A stretch of 64,000 bases of DNA from Thalassocella blandensis (GTDB lineage Bacteria > Pseudomonadota > Gammaproteobacteria > Pseudomonadales > Cellvibrionaceae), in the NCBI GenBank assembly GCA_902141825.1, contig CABFPG010000004.1, forward strand, positions 434,001 through 498,000, given 5' to 3'. A model generated the notes under the pieces. The model searched no databases, was not told where the DNA came from, and saw nothing but the letters and a program-made list of their open reading frames with translations. Positions 16,506 to 25,758 of this stretch are shown here, piece after piece. The position numbers and the translations under genes were made by a program. How positions within the stretch are numbered: position 1 is the first letter of the stretch; each line of letters opens with the position of its first letter.

Positions 16506-17204
16506 ATGAGCAAGAACCCATTTATTTTAAGCGCTTTTTTGATCACGGTATTTACCTTTACCACAGGCTTTGGGCTCAAGGATATAAAAAAGGAAATCAA
16601 ACCAGACACCGAAAAATGTGAAGATAAAAAAAATAAAAGCAAATGTAAAAACAAAGAGTACCTCAAAACAGGCGCAAAAGTTGTGGCTGTCGGGGTTGCC
16701 GCAAAACTGATTTATGACCTGGTAGTAGAGTACACCTCCCTTAACGTAAGCAGCGATTATGAAGTTGGTAAGACCTACCTCCTAACCAACAAAGAACTGC
16801 CCGAATCCCCCATTGTATACGCCTACAAGGCTGAACTTGCACCGCAGAACATAGTAAAAGTCGGCAACAAAATGACAGTCAACACCAAAGTCGACGTGGT
16901 GCCCTCTAAAAAGAAGAAAAAGGTCGTACTTGAAGAAGAGATTAAAATTTACGACAACGAAGACACCAGCAAAGTACTGAAAACCATGAAAAAACGTGTA
17001 AACGATGAAAATGGCTTGGCGGGATCTTATGAAAACAGTTTCAGCTTCACCCTGCCAACGGGCTTACCGCAAGGTGTCTACCCCATTGAAACGGTAGCCT
17101 ACTTGAACGGTAAAGCACATAAGCCAGAAAGCAATGCGATGCAGGTGGTGTTAAATGTGTTGGAAAACCGAGAATATCAAATAGAGTTTATTGCGTTAAA
17201 ATAA
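16506..17204 (+). CDS. Secreted protein of unknown function downstream of the kinase
   Basis: I do not recognise this family. The 232-residue protein has a signal-peptide-like start (residues 1-24). A lysine-rich stretch with two cysteines (CEDKKNKSKC, about 37-46) is followed by a hydrophobic segment around 55-72 that could be a membrane helix. The rest is beta-rich and Lys/Val-rich, including a KKKKK run, and may be an immunoglobulin-like sandwich. AAGGAAG lies 5-6 bases before the ATG. It follows the kinase by 75 bp on the same strand with no terminator between, so the two are probably cotranscribed. It could be a sensor partner or substrate exposed in the periplasm; this is inference. Confidence 0.7.
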   Translation: MSKNPFILSAFLITVFTFTTGFGLKDIKKEIKPDTEKCEDKKNKSKCKNKEYLKTGAKVVAVGVAAKLIYDLVVEYTSLNVSSDYEVGKTYLLTNKELPESPIVYAYKAELAPQNIVKVGNKMTVNTKVDVVPSKKKKKVVLEEEIKIYDNEDTSKVLKTMKKRVNDENGLAGSYENSFSFTLPTGLPQGVYPIETVAYLNGKAHKPESNAMQVVLNVLENREYQIEFIALK

Positions 17205-17213
17205 TGAGATGCT

Positions 17214-17246
17214 GCCACAAAGGTTAGATTGCCTATCCTTTGTGGC
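17214..17246. terminator. Hairpin between convergent genes (unknown secreted protein / rmlB)
   Basis: GCCACAAAGG (17214-17223) and CCTTTGTGGC (17237-17246) make a perfect 10-bp stem with a 13-nt loop. No U-run on either side; position supports a bidirectional terminator. Confidence 0.55.
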
Positions 17247-17298
17247 CTTCTGCAGGATCGAAACCGTTTACTGCAGCCAAATCATTCAGCGGGAAAAA

Positions 17299-18405
17299 CT
17301 ACTCCCCATATTGTTTGGAAACCCATTCCTGGTAAGAGCCATCCATTACACTTTTCCACCAGGATTCGTTACTTAAATACCAGTCCAATGTCTTCTTTAT
17401 ACCAGTTTCAAAAGAGTCTTTAGGTACATACCCCAAAACTTCGTTTGCCTTTTTGGGGTCTATTGCATAGCGACGATCATGGCCAGGACGATCTTTTACA
17501 AACGTGATCAAAGACTCGCTATTTCCATTCATAGCAGCTATAGCACTAGGAAATCTGTCTTTCAATTCTGAGTTTTGTTTAAAACTCTCATCCATCAATT
17601 TACAAATCAACTTCACAATATCAATATTGGCCCATTCATTAATGCCACCAATATTGTACGTTTCCCCTACTTCACCTTTACCCAAAATCAAGTCAATACC
17701 ATATGCATGGTCCGAGACATACAACCAGTCACGAATTTGCTGTCCATCACCATAAATTGGCAAAGCTTTATCGAAAAGTATATTGGTTATAACTAGAGGG
17801 ATGAGTTTTTCTGGGAAATGGAATGGCCCATAGTTATTCGAACAATTTGAAGTTGTCACCTGCAACCCGTACGTATGATGATAAGAACGCACTAAATGAT
17901 CGGAGGCCGCTTTGCTCGCAGAATAAGGTGAATTTGGTGCATATGGTGTAGTTTCGCTAAACGGCGGATCATTAGGCTTGAGCGTCCCGTATACCTCATC
18001 AGTAGAAACATGATGGAAACGATGATTTAAAGGATTCAGCGCTTCATCTAACCACACTTTTTTCGCAGCTTTTAATAAACTGTGCGTGCCCATTATATTA
18101 GTTTCTAAAAACGCGTCTGGGCCGCTTATCGAGCGGTCCACATGAGACTCTGCTGCGAAATGCACTAAAGTATCAACTTTTTCACTACGTAAAAGTGATT
18201 CGATTGTGTCTTGATCTAGAATATTTGCATGCACAAATAAAAAATTGCTTTTATTTTTCACCGAATCCAGATTAGCAATATTCCCGGCGTAGGTAAGTGC
18301 ATCCAACCCAACAACTCTATCTTCGGGATATTTTTCCATCCAATAATGAACGAAATTAGCGCCTATAAACCCGGCCGCGCCGGTCACTAGTAACACTTTA
18401 CTCAT
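17299..18405 (-). CDS. rmlB: dTDP-glucose 4,6-dehydratase
   Basis: Second step of dTDP-L-rhamnose synthesis: NAD-dependent dehydration of dTDP-glucose to the 4-keto-6-deoxy sugar. It is an extended SDR of 368 residues with GAAGFIG at the N-terminus, STDEVYG, and the YSASKAASDHL catalytic Tyr/Lys motif. It is the last gene of the minus-strand polysaccharide locus, 9 bp after rmlD in transcription order. The rml order here is A-C-D-B. Confidence 0.96.
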   Translation of the reverse strand: MSKVLLVTGAAGFIGANFVHYWMEKYPEDRVVGLDALTYAGNIANLDSVKNKSNFLFVHANILDQDTIESLLRSEKVDTLVHFAAESHVDRSISGPDAFLETNIMGTHSLLKAAKKVWLDEALNPLNHRFHHVSTDEVYGTLKPNDPPFSETTPYAPNSPYSASKAASDHLVRSYHHTYGLQVTTSNCSNNYGPFHFPEKLIPLVITNILFDKALPIYGDGQQIRDWLYVSDHAYGIDLILGKGEVGETYNIGGINEWANIDIVKLICKLMDESFKQNSELKDRFPSAIAAMNGNSESLITFVKDRPGHDRRYAIDPKKANEVLGYVPKDSFETGIKKTLDWYLSNESWWKSVMDGSYQEWVSKQYGE

Positions 18406-18414
18406 AAAAATCTT

Positions 18415-19296
18415 CTACTGATTAGCTAATTTTAACTCTTCTAACATAGCACTTAACTGAGTGCGCCAATGGACGATATCTCGATCTTTAAGTACGGAAT
18501 AAGTTAGAGCCTTGTCTAAAACACTATATGAGGGACGTTTTGCTGGAGTTGGGTAATCTTCTGTTAAAATTGGATTTATCGGTATCTTTTTATCCAGCAT
18601 ACCCTTCTCAATAGCCAATTCCTGTATAGCCACAGCAAAATCATACCAACTTGCCACACCAGCATCAGTCCAATGATAAATGCCGTTAACTTTATTTCTT
18701 ACGAAAGCTAAACACACTTGAGCTAAACCTTTGGCCCAGGTTGGCGAACCAATTTGGTCGCCCACCACTCCCAATTTTTCTTTTTCTGCCATTAAACGAA
18801 GCATTGTCTTAACAAAATTATTCCCATGGCAGGAATATACCCACGCAGTCCGAATAATTGCAAAGTTCCCCTGCAATGTATTCTGGATTGCAAGCTCTCC
18901 CTTGGCTTTAGTTTCTCCGTAGACGCCTAACGGCTTGAGAGGATGATCAACGCTGTAGGGTCGACCTTCTTCCCCATTAAAAACAAAGTCTGTAGATATA
19001 TGCAAGAAGTAGATATTTCGTTCCTGACAAGATAGAGCAAGGTTTTTAACACCTACTGCATTGACGTCATTCGCCAACTCCGGCTCACCTTCAGCTTTAT
19101 CTACTGCGGTGTATGCAGCCGCATTAATCACAACGTCAGGACATGTTTCAGCTACAACTTGATTAACTTGTTCTGTACTGCATATATCCAGCTCTGCGCG
19201 CGAATATAAAACCGCTTGGATATCGTTGTTTTCTGCAAAAACTCGTTTGAGCTCCCAACCTAGTTGGCCGTTTGCGCCGGTGACTAGTATTTTCAT
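18415..19296 (-). CDS. rmlD: dTDP-4-dehydrorhamnose reductase
   Basis: Final step of dTDP-L-rhamnose synthesis, NAD(P)H reduction of the 4-keto group. It has GANGQLGWEL at the N-terminus, the STDFVFNG block and YGETKAKGE with the catalytic Tyr-x3-Lys. The 293-residue length is normal. It lies between rmlC and rmlB with short gaps, so the four rml genes are cotranscribed. Confidence 0.96.
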   Translation of the reverse strand: MKILVTGANGQLGWELKRVFAENNDIQAVLYSRAELDICSTEQVNQVVAETCPDVVINAAAYTAVDKAEGEPELANDVNAVGVKNLALSCQERNIYFLHISTDFVFNGEEGRPYSVDHPLKPLGVYGETKAKGELAIQNTLQGNFAIIRTAWVYSCHGNNFVKTMLRLMAEKEKLGVVGDQIGSPTWAKGLAQVCLAFVRNKVNGIYHWTDAGVASWYDFAVAIQELAIEKGMLDKKIPINPILTEDYPTPAKRPSYSVLDKALTYSVLKDRDIVHWRTQLSAMLEELKLANQ

Positions 19297-19322
19297 AGTG
19301 AAAAGTCTGGTTTTTTCGTGTT

Positions 19323-19871
19323 TTATTTAAAATACTCTGCGGTTTCCCAAGTATCTCCCTGAGCATCTTTTTCAGACACCAGCGGTTTATCGCCGTTCAC
19401 CAATGGCCAGTCAATTGCCAATGTTGCATCATCCCAACGAATAGAACGTTCAAATTCAGGGGCATAATAGTCTGTACATTTGTAAACAAATTCCGCTTCT
19501 TCACTCATAACATAAAAACCATGGGCAAAACCTTCAGGTACCCACAGCTGGCGTTTATTTTCAGCGGAAAGCTCTACACCAACCCATTTCCCATAAGTTT
19601 CTGAACCCAGCCTTAAATCAACGGCAACATCATATACAGCCCCACTTACAACACGCACCAATTTCCCTTGGGTGTTTTGTGTTTGATAGTGTAAACCGCG
19701 CAATATGCCCTGCTTTGATTTACTGTGATTTTCTTGGACAAATTGACGTTTGGCGCACTTCTCATTGAATTCATTTTCACGAAAAGTTTCCATAAAAAAA
19801 CCACGATCATCACCGAATACTTTAGGCTCAAGTATCACGACATCGGGGATTTCAGTTTGTAAATAATTCAT
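19323..19871 (-). CDS. rmlC: dTDP-4-dehydrorhamnose 3,5-epimerase
   Basis: Epimerises C3 and C5 of dTDP-4-keto-6-deoxyglucose. It is a cupin of about 182 residues with the family blocks DDRGFFMETFRE, QENHSKSKQGILRGLHYQ and PEGFAHGFYV. The start at 19871 (MNYLQTEIPDV) aligns with the usual RmlC N-terminus. A longer frame to 19919 overlaps rmlA and adds residues foreign to the family; ATG 19877 is an alternative. Confidence 0.95.
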   Translation of the reverse strand: MNYLQTEIPDVVILEPKVFGDDRGFFMETFRENEFNEKCAKRQFVQENHSKSKQGILRGLHYQTQNTQGKLVRVVSGAVYDVAVDLRLGSETYGKWVGVELSAENKRQLWVPEGFAHGFYVMSEEAEFVYKCTDYYAPEFERSIRWDDATLAIDWPLVNGDKPLVSEKDAQGDTWETAEYFK

Positions 19872-19902
19872 AGACATTTTACTAATTGAATGGCGGGACT
19901 TT

Positions 19903-20787
19903 TTAAAATACTCGATCACTTAAGAGGTTCAGCAGATATTCTCCATAACCACTTTTACATAGCGGTTGAGCTAGCTCTCTTAACTGTTCAGCGGTGATAA
20001 AGCCAGAACGAAATGCGACTTCTTCCGGGCAGTTAACTTTCAGACCCTGCCTCTTCTCGATAGTAGAAATGAATTGAGCGGCTTCCAAAAGGTTGTCGTG
20101 AGTACCTGTATCAAGCCAGGCTGTACCACGCCCCATTATCTCTACTTGTAACGCACCTTTTTTAAGGTAAGAATCTATCACATCAGTTATTTCCAGCTCG
20201 CCACGGGCAGAAGGCTGAACCTTTTTGGCAATTTCAACGACATTTTTATCGAAAAAATAGATTCCAGGCACGGCATAATTCGATTTAGGCACCTTCGGTT
20301 TTTCTTCAATCGAAATAACTTTTCCATTATCGTCAAACTCAACAACGCCGTAGGCTTTTGGGTTAGAGACGTGATAACCAAAAATGGTGCCACCTTCGCT
20401 CCGATGATTTGCTTGCGTTAAAGACTCAGCTAAATTGTGCCCATAAAACAGATTATCCCCTAGAATCAGAGCCGCCGGTTGGCCATCTAGGAAGTCTTCA
20501 GCAATCAAAAACGCTTGGGCTAGACCTTCTGGTTCAGGTTGAACTTTATAGTTCAAAGATATTCCCCAACTTGAACCATCGCCTAACAATTGTTCAAATC
20601 TGGGTAATTCTACGGGAGTGCTTATAATAAGAATTTCTTTAATACCCGCCTGCATTAAAGTAGCGAGAGGGTAATAAATCATCGGCTTATCGTAAACAGG
20701 CATTAGTTGTTTACTGACCACGGTGGTAAGAGGGTATAGGCGTGTGCCACTACCACCCGCTAGAATTATACCTTTTCTAACATCCAT
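19903..20787 (-). CDS. rmlA: Glucose-1-phosphate thymidylyltransferase
   Basis: Makes dTDP-glucose from glucose-1-phosphate and dTTP, the feedback-controlled first step to dTDP-rhamnose. It has the nucleotidyl-transferase signature [29 protein letters not shown] and EEKP. ATG 20787 gives the normal length (about 294); the longer frame begins with TTG at 20808. It starts the rmlACDB cluster, with the glycosyltransferase gene 94 bp upstream. Confidence 0.95.
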   Translation of the reverse strand: MDVRKGIILAGGSGTRLYPLTTVVSKQLMPVYDKPMIYYPLATLMQAGIKEILIISTPVELPRFEQLLGDGSSWGISLNYKVQPEPEGLAQAFLIAEDFLDGQPAALILGDNLFYGHNLAESLTQANHRSEGGTIFGYHVSNPKAYGVVEFDDNGKVISIEEKPKVPKSNYAVPGIYFFDKNVVEIAKKVQPSARGELEITDVIDSYLKKGALQVEIMGRGTAWLDTGTHDNLLEAAQFISTIEKRQGLKVNCPEEVAFRSGFITAEQLRELAQPLCKSGYGEYLLNLLSDRVF

Positions 20788-20880
20788 CGAATCATATGAC
20801 CTTTTCAAACCTTAAGGAATAATATTTAGTGAATATTTTATTTTGACTAAATAGCCTCAATTCACCCCAGAACAACTGTA

Positions 20881-21675
20881 TTAGTTACTAAAGTTTTTTA
20901 AACTAGTCTTAAAACCTGAAACATTTTTTCTTAATAGAAATAAAAACGCGTTTTTCACATGCCAATAGAAGTGCTTTGAAAACAGTTTCTTATTTCTATG
21001 CATTGCAATATGCGTAGCGTTTAAACTAGGAATATATAATACAGGAGAATTAAATAAATATTTTGAACGGTAACAGATATCAATATCCTCACAATACATA
21101 AAATATCTTTCATCAAATCCTCCGAGCTTAGAATAATGCTGAGACCTAAACATAAGAAATGACCCCGAAGCCCAATCAACTTCACAATTCATACTTATAA
21201 CTGATTTGTCTATTACACTCGAATTCCGGCCAAAAAAAACAGAAAGAAAGAAATTTAAAAAGGTAGGAAACTTTCTAACATTTGCATCATGTAATTCTAA
21301 AGCATCATCTTTATATAAATTTATTGTGGCTACATCACACTGATCAAGGTGAAAAAAATCAATCAACTCAGATAAAACCTTACCTGATACGAACACATCC
21401 GGGTTTAGAACCAAAAAACAATCAGAGTCAAGATTCATACCCAATTCGTTTTCTGCATATTCAAAAGCTATATTGTTGTTTTTGCCAAACCCATATGGAA
21501 CCTCGTTTTGAATATAATTCACTCCGATAGAACCACAATACTGATTTAGCTTTTCACAGCCGATATTATCAACTAAAATCAGTGTAACAAAACTACACTG
21601 TGCTAGATTTTCAAGGCAGCCGAGATTTTTGATTATTTCGAAGTGACCATGTGATACTATTGAGCAATATAACAT
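20881..21675 (-). CDS. Family 2 glycosyltransferase, rhamnosyltransferase-like
   Basis: A 264-residue GT-A fold enzyme of the WbbL/rhamnosyltransferase sort. It has an N-terminal CSIVSHGH and LILVDN strand, NPDV as the DxD-like element, and the WASGSFLMFR...GGFDERYFMYCEDIDICYR block. It lies immediately upstream of the rml genes, which supports dTDP-rhamnose as donor, but this is inference. The DNA is AT-rich compared with the rml genes. Confidence 0.8.
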   Translation of the reverse strand: MLYCSIVSHGHFEIIKNLGCLENLAQCSFVTLILVDNIGCEKLNQYCGSIGVNYIQNEVPYGFGKNNNIAFEYAENELGMNLDSDCFLVLNPDVFVSGKVLSELIDFFHLDQCDVATINLYKDDALELHDANVRKFPTFLNFFLSVFFGRNSSVIDKSVISMNCEVDWASGSFLMFRSQHYSKLGGFDERYFMYCEDIDICYRSKYLFNSPVLYIPSLNATHIAMHRNKKLFSKHFYWHVKNAFLFLLRKNVSGFKTSLKNFSN

Positions 21676-21747
21676 TTAGCGACTCTTAAACTTTGGACTA
21701 GTCAATCAATTTATTAAACTTAATTACGCAAGGGTGACCATTATCTA

Positions 21748-22278
21748 TTAAAGCCTTTCCTTTATTTTACGAGCAGGAACTCCTGCCAAAACTGTATTTT
21801 TCGCAAACCTACCTCGAACTACTGCATTAGCTCCAACTATACAACCATCGTCCAAATATGACCCGGCTAAAATAACAGCTCCTGTTCCGATGAAACAGTT
21901 TTTTCCAATATAAGTAATTTCTGAAACTAAGTTATCTTGATCCATAACAGACTTATTTGGGTCAGAGGTATCATGATCCATATCAGTGATGAATACATTC
22001 GCAGAAATTGTTGTATTTTCTGCAATAACCAGCTTTCCAAAACACGTAATATTTACATTTGGGCCTATTGAGATATTTGACCCAAGAAATAAACGTCCCT
22101 TTTTTCCAACCTCAATTCGAGACATCGGAAGAATTCGAACCCTATCACCAAGTGATATTCGCCTCCACCCTACCACCCAATTGGGGGTAGCCAGGTATGT
22201 CATTCTTCTTAACTTCCCCCCTGAGAATAGCAAAAATAAAAAGGTTAATATTACCCAGTAAGCTTTTCTAAGCTTCAT
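21748..22278 (-). CDS. Hexapeptide-repeat acyltransferase (WbbJ/LbH type)
   Basis: A left-handed beta-helix acyltransferase of 176 residues with repeating [LIV]-G-x4 hexapeptides (IGPNVNI, IGKNCFIGTGAVILAG, IVGANAVVRG) and the ADVFITDMDHD-type catalytic loop containing His. Such enzymes O-acetylate sugars of O-antigen or capsule using acetyl-CoA. The N-terminal 15-20 residues are hydrophobic and may hold it at the membrane. Its start overlaps the stop of the preceding gene by 11 bp. Confidence 0.8.
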   Translation of the reverse strand: MKLRKAYWVILTFLFLLFSGGKLRRMTYLATPNWVVGWRRISLGDRVRILPMSRIEVGKKGRLFLGSNISIGPNVNITCFGKLVIAENTTISANVFITDMDHDTSDPNKSVMDQDNLVSEITYIGKNCFIGTGAVILAGSYLDDGCIVGANAVVRGRFAKNTVLAGVPARKIKERL

Positions 22279-23509
22279 TCAATCTACCCGTAATACTATT
22301 AATTAAAACTACACGATCGACATCTCTGAAATGACCTTCGATAAAATTCTTAGAGAACCAAATTACGTTTTGTTTATGTTCGATATCAGATATTGATCGA
22401 CAATCCGAATTTAAATCTAAATTTTGTAATTCAACTGCTCCATTTATATTGCTGTAAGAAGCTCTGCCGGCTAAAAACACCTTACGCTTTTTTCGTAAAA
22501 TAGCCTCTAAACCAGCTTGAGAATTAATTGTCACAATAAATTTAGCTCGATCTATATCTTCCTCGAGAGTCATTTTTTTTGACAATACGACCCTTTTATC
22601 GGTGCAGTATTTATAAAATTCTTTGCCATACGCCCCAATATATAAAGGGTGCTCCCGAAATACCACTGAATTGGTATTTGCCAAAGCTAAAACAGCCTTT
22701 AGTACACCAAGTGAATCTCCGTAATTTGAAAACAATAAAGTATTAGCATCTTGAGGAACCTGACCAAGAACCAACACCTCACACTCTAAAAAATCTGACT
22801 TTTTATAATCGAAAGTCCATTTTTCTTTTAACGACCTCAATCTTTTAACAATACTTCTTTTTAATACTGCAAGTATGCCTTTTTCCTCGGAAAGCTCTGG
22901 TATTAACCAAGAAAATAACGGCGAACATAAATAGTCGAAATACCTTAAAAAACTCAATTTCCTTTTAGCCCGCTTATCAAAAATGTTCGATCTTTCATGA
23001 TGCTCAGCGGGAAATTCAGATACAAAGCTTAAATTACAGTTTGCACCGTTTTTGTCAAAAGTAGTAGTGCTAAAAGGACCTTGTTCAAAACAAAAATATC
23101 TTACATCGAGTTTCTTAGCTGCTAAGAGTAAAGCTCTAGATTGAAGCCTAGTGTCACCACCAACAACTACAGTACTAATTTTTTTTTCGCGAATTAGCCA
23201 AATAAAATAATTAAAGTATAGGTGCACCAATTTTCTAGAATACCAAGCACTAAAAGAAGCATATTCTCCAATATACTGAGCCTCACTTACACTTAAGACG
23301 GTTTCGTTAAGCGAAATGGCTTTCCCCGCATTAAAGCGAACAGAAAACGGAAGAAAAATAGAACAGTAGCGTATTGACCTTACAAACCCGCTTAAATTAC
23401 AAGAAGCAACTATAAAGTTTTTATATGCCCCTTTATCCACCAAGTTTTTTCCAACTTGAGTATAAAAGCTAGCAAAGTCAGCATAAAACCCCAAAAACAA
23501 TATATTCAT
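22268..23509 (-). CDS. Capsule-synthesis-domain protein (KpsS/KpsC-like)
   Basis: About 413 residues with similarity of pattern to Capsule_synth (KpsS/KpsC/LipB) proteins, which are Kdo transferases or related enzymes. Visible: VLVLGQVPQDANTLLFS, VVFREHPL, and a C-terminal TINSQAGLEAILRKKRKVF block typical of this GT-B-like group. In capsule systems these build the Kdo linker, but no kps export genes are nearby and the setting is Wzx/Wzy-type, so the reaction here is uncertain. ATG 23509 with GGAAG 5 bases upstream is preferred to the TTG at 23524, which lies inside the previous gene. Confidence 0.65.
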   Translation of the reverse strand: MNILFLGFYADFASFYTQVGKNLVDKGAYKNFIVASCNLSGFVRSIRYCSIFLPFSVRFNAGKAISLNETVLSVSEAQYIGEYASFSAWYSRKLVHLYFNYFIWLIREKKISTVVVGGDTRLQSRALLLAAKKLDVRYFCFEQGPFSTTTFDKNGANCNLSFVSEFPAEHHERSNIFDKRAKRKLSFLRYFDYLCSPLFSWLIPELSEEKGILAVLKRSIVKRLRSLKEKWTFDYKKSDFLECEVLVLGQVPQDANTLLFSNYGDSLGVLKAVLALANTNSVVFREHPLYIGAYGKEFYKYCTDKRVVLSKKMTLEEDIDRAKFIVTINSQAGLEAILRKKRKVFLAGRASYSNINGAVELQNLDLNSDCRSISDIEHKQNVIWFSKNFIEGHFRDVDRVVLINSITGRLNEA

Positions 23510-23510
23510 A

Positions 23511-24542
23511 CTAACTTCCGACAATTAAACGGGATCTTTTTCCAAAAACCAATTTTACCAAACTGATAATACCTACCGAGATTCCAAGCACCAACAAATA
23601 AAAGCAGACATATTCAATCCAAGCATTCCATCCATGAAACAAATCCACCTTCCTTAGTATCCATATAATCACCCCATGGACAAAAAACACTCCAAAAGAA
23701 ATAGACGCCAAAAATTCTAAAGTTTTTATACTTTTGACATACCGATCAATCATTAACAGAACGCCAAAGATTAGAAGGGTCATGTGAGCTTTTTGAATTT
23801 CAATCAAATTAAAATTAAATTCCCCTTTGTAAAACCACGCATATTCTGAATTTACTTGCATACGATGAATGACCAAACAAATCACTGTTCCGAGAGCCCC
23901 ATAGACTGTAATAGCTAGAGTGTGCCTCGAAAAAAAAGAAAAATACTTTGCTAACAACATCCCAAACATATATACGCCAATATAATGTATAAAACTATAC
24001 AAGGGGTCTATATTCCCCGGGGGCCGGAAAGTTGTAAAGTTAGCGAACAACAAAATCACCGTAACAGTTACAAACCATTTGGAATCGCTAACAAATAAAA
24101 AAAATGGGGCTGCAATAAAAAAACACACAGCCATAGGTATATACCAGAGAGCGTCAATCGCTGCACCGCCGACATATAAATGCCAAAAATACCCGTCTTT
24201 ACTAAAAGGACTATTCCAGTTTATTAATCCGTCATAATCAATAATCTCCATTTTGTCTAAAACATAGACTCCAACTAAAACACTTGTAAGTACAATTATA
24301 TATGGAGTTACGACATACTTAAGCTTAGAATTAAAATACTTCTTCACTTCGTACTTATGTTTTAGCCACTGAAACAGAAAACCAGATATAAAAACAAAAA
24401 AGAATGTGCCATTTTTAACCACAGCACCAATCATCTCACTCCAATATCCGCCATTCTCGACAAAAGTCAAAGGCACATGAGATGAAACAACAAACATGAT
24501 TGCTATCCCACGAAACCAATCAATAGGCATAACTTTCTTCAT
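23511..24542 (-). CDS. Acyltransferase family 3 membrane protein (OafA/YrhL type)
   Basis: An integral membrane protein of about 343 residues with ten or so hydrophobic segments and the family start PIDWFRGIAIMFVVSSHVP, whose His is the catalytic candidate. These proteins O-acylate sugars of surface polysaccharides across the inner membrane. ATG 24542 is used; the frame extends two codons to a TTG. It is separated by 1 bp from the KpsS-like gene. It is the second acyl-modifying enzyme in the cluster. Confidence 0.82.
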   Translation of the reverse strand: MKKVMPIDWFRGIAIMFVVSSHVPLTFVENGGYWSEMIGAVVKNGTFFFVFISGFLFQWLKHKYEVKKYFNSKLKYVVTPYIIVLTSVLVGVYVLDKMEIIDYDGLINWNSPFSKDGYFWHLYVGGAAIDALWYIPMAVCFFIAAPFFLFVSDSKWFVTVTVILLFANFTTFRPPGNIDPLYSFIHYIGVYMFGMLLAKYFSFFSRHTLAITVYGALGTVICLVIHRMQVNSEYAWFYKGEFNFNLIEIQKAHMTLLIFGVLLMIDRYVKSIKTLEFLASISFGVFFVHGVIIWILRKVDLFHGWNAWIEYVCFYLLVLGISVGIISLVKLVFGKRSRLIVGS

Positions 24543-24573
24543 AAACAACCCCGCCCTCGAAATTCAAGACACA

Positions 24574-25758
24574 CTAGTTAGAACTCAATCTCTTGAAATA
24601 GAAAAACAAACAGCCTACAGCTAAAATACACTCAGCAAGAAAAATTGAACCTACTATAGAAAAATAGTCCGAAACACTATCAAGAAAAATATAAATCACA
24701 AAAAGAAAAACCGAATTTAGCACTAGAAGCTTACTATATATTTTTTCAAAGCCTTTTAAGTACAATCCCAGCAACCCATAAACATGAGAAAACAAGACTG
24801 GGACCCAAACTAACAAGTAAATATTCAACATGGATCGATGTTGAGAAACATCGAATTCAAATACTACCTGCAGAACGTACCCTGCTCCAAAAAACATTAT
24901 CAAGGTACCCAAAAACAGCACCCCACCCAATGTTATCAAATATTTAAACTGTTCCAATCGATATCCACTATCGAGCTTATAACTTAAAAACTCTCTTATT
25001 TTTATTGGAGTTAAAGTTGCATAAACAAACTGTGCGGGTATACGAACTTTACTTATAATTGCATTTGCAGCAACAACTTCTGCGGTGGACCAGAAAGAAA
25101 AGAAAGCAGGAAATGCAGAATTGATAACTAGGCTATTTAAATTAACCGAAAAAGAATTTATACACCCTAAAAACGATGCTTTTATTTCCGCAATTGAACA
25201 TCTAGCCGACCTCTCACTCAATAGGTATATAGCTCCTAAAACTCTAGGAAAGAATACTACGAATACAAATGACAGTATCGAATTCATCACTACATCAGCA
25301 GAGATTTCAAAAACAAAATACGAAGCAATCAAAATAACTCTAACCACAAGCAGAGTTCCATATGCCTTATAATGTTGACTTACAAATTCCAAGTTGAACC
25401 CAGCAACAAAGACAAACAAAGGCAGGACAAACAAGTAATTATTTGAAAAATTAATTTTCAAAAAAAACAAAAATATTACAGCCCCAACAAAAACAACAAC
25501 TACTGATCTAGCGCACAAAATTGAAACGCAAAAAGAGTATATTTGTCCATCGTGATTTTTATTCTGAAGTTCCTTTAACCCATACAAAGATGCACCGAAC
25601 TCACTAAGCCCAAACCCTAAGCTCAACAAACTTATCAATTGGTAATATTCTACGATATCACCAACATTAGCGATTGACACACTCCGCAAAAGATAAAGAG
25701 GCCACAAAAGTATGACCAATTGGTTAAGTGCGGATAGAAAACTTTGACGAGAAAGCAT
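24574..25758 (-). CDS. wzx: Wzx-like O-antigen/polysaccharide flippase
   Basis: A 394-residue polytopic protein with about 12 predicted membrane segments and the MOP-superfamily look (paired helices, few charged residues). It lies among glycosyltransferases and a polymerase, and by position it is the lipid-linked repeat-unit flippase. Sequence conservation in Wzx is low, so the call rests on topology and context. The start overlaps the end of the upstream glycosyltransferase by 35 bp, indicating translational coupling. Confidence 0.72.
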   Translation of the reverse strand: MLSRQSFLSALNQLVILLWPLYLLRSVSIANVGDIVEYYQLISLLSLGFGLSEFGASLYGLKELQNKNHDGQIYSFCVSILCARSVVVVFVGAVIFLFFLKINFSNNYLFVLPLFVFVAGFNLEFVSQHYKAYGTLLVVRVILIASYFVFEISADVVMNSILSFVFVVFFPRVLGAIYLLSERSARCSIAEIKASFLGCINSFSVNLNSLVINSAFPAFFSFWSTAEVVAANAIISKVRIPAQFVYATLTPIKIREFLSYKLDSGYRLEQFKYLITLGGVLFLGTLIMFFGAGYVLQVVFEFDVSQHRSMLNIYLLVWVPVLFSHVYGLLGLYLKGFEKIYSKLLVLNSVFLFVIYIFLDSVSDYFSIVGSIFLAECILAVGCLFFYFKRLSSN

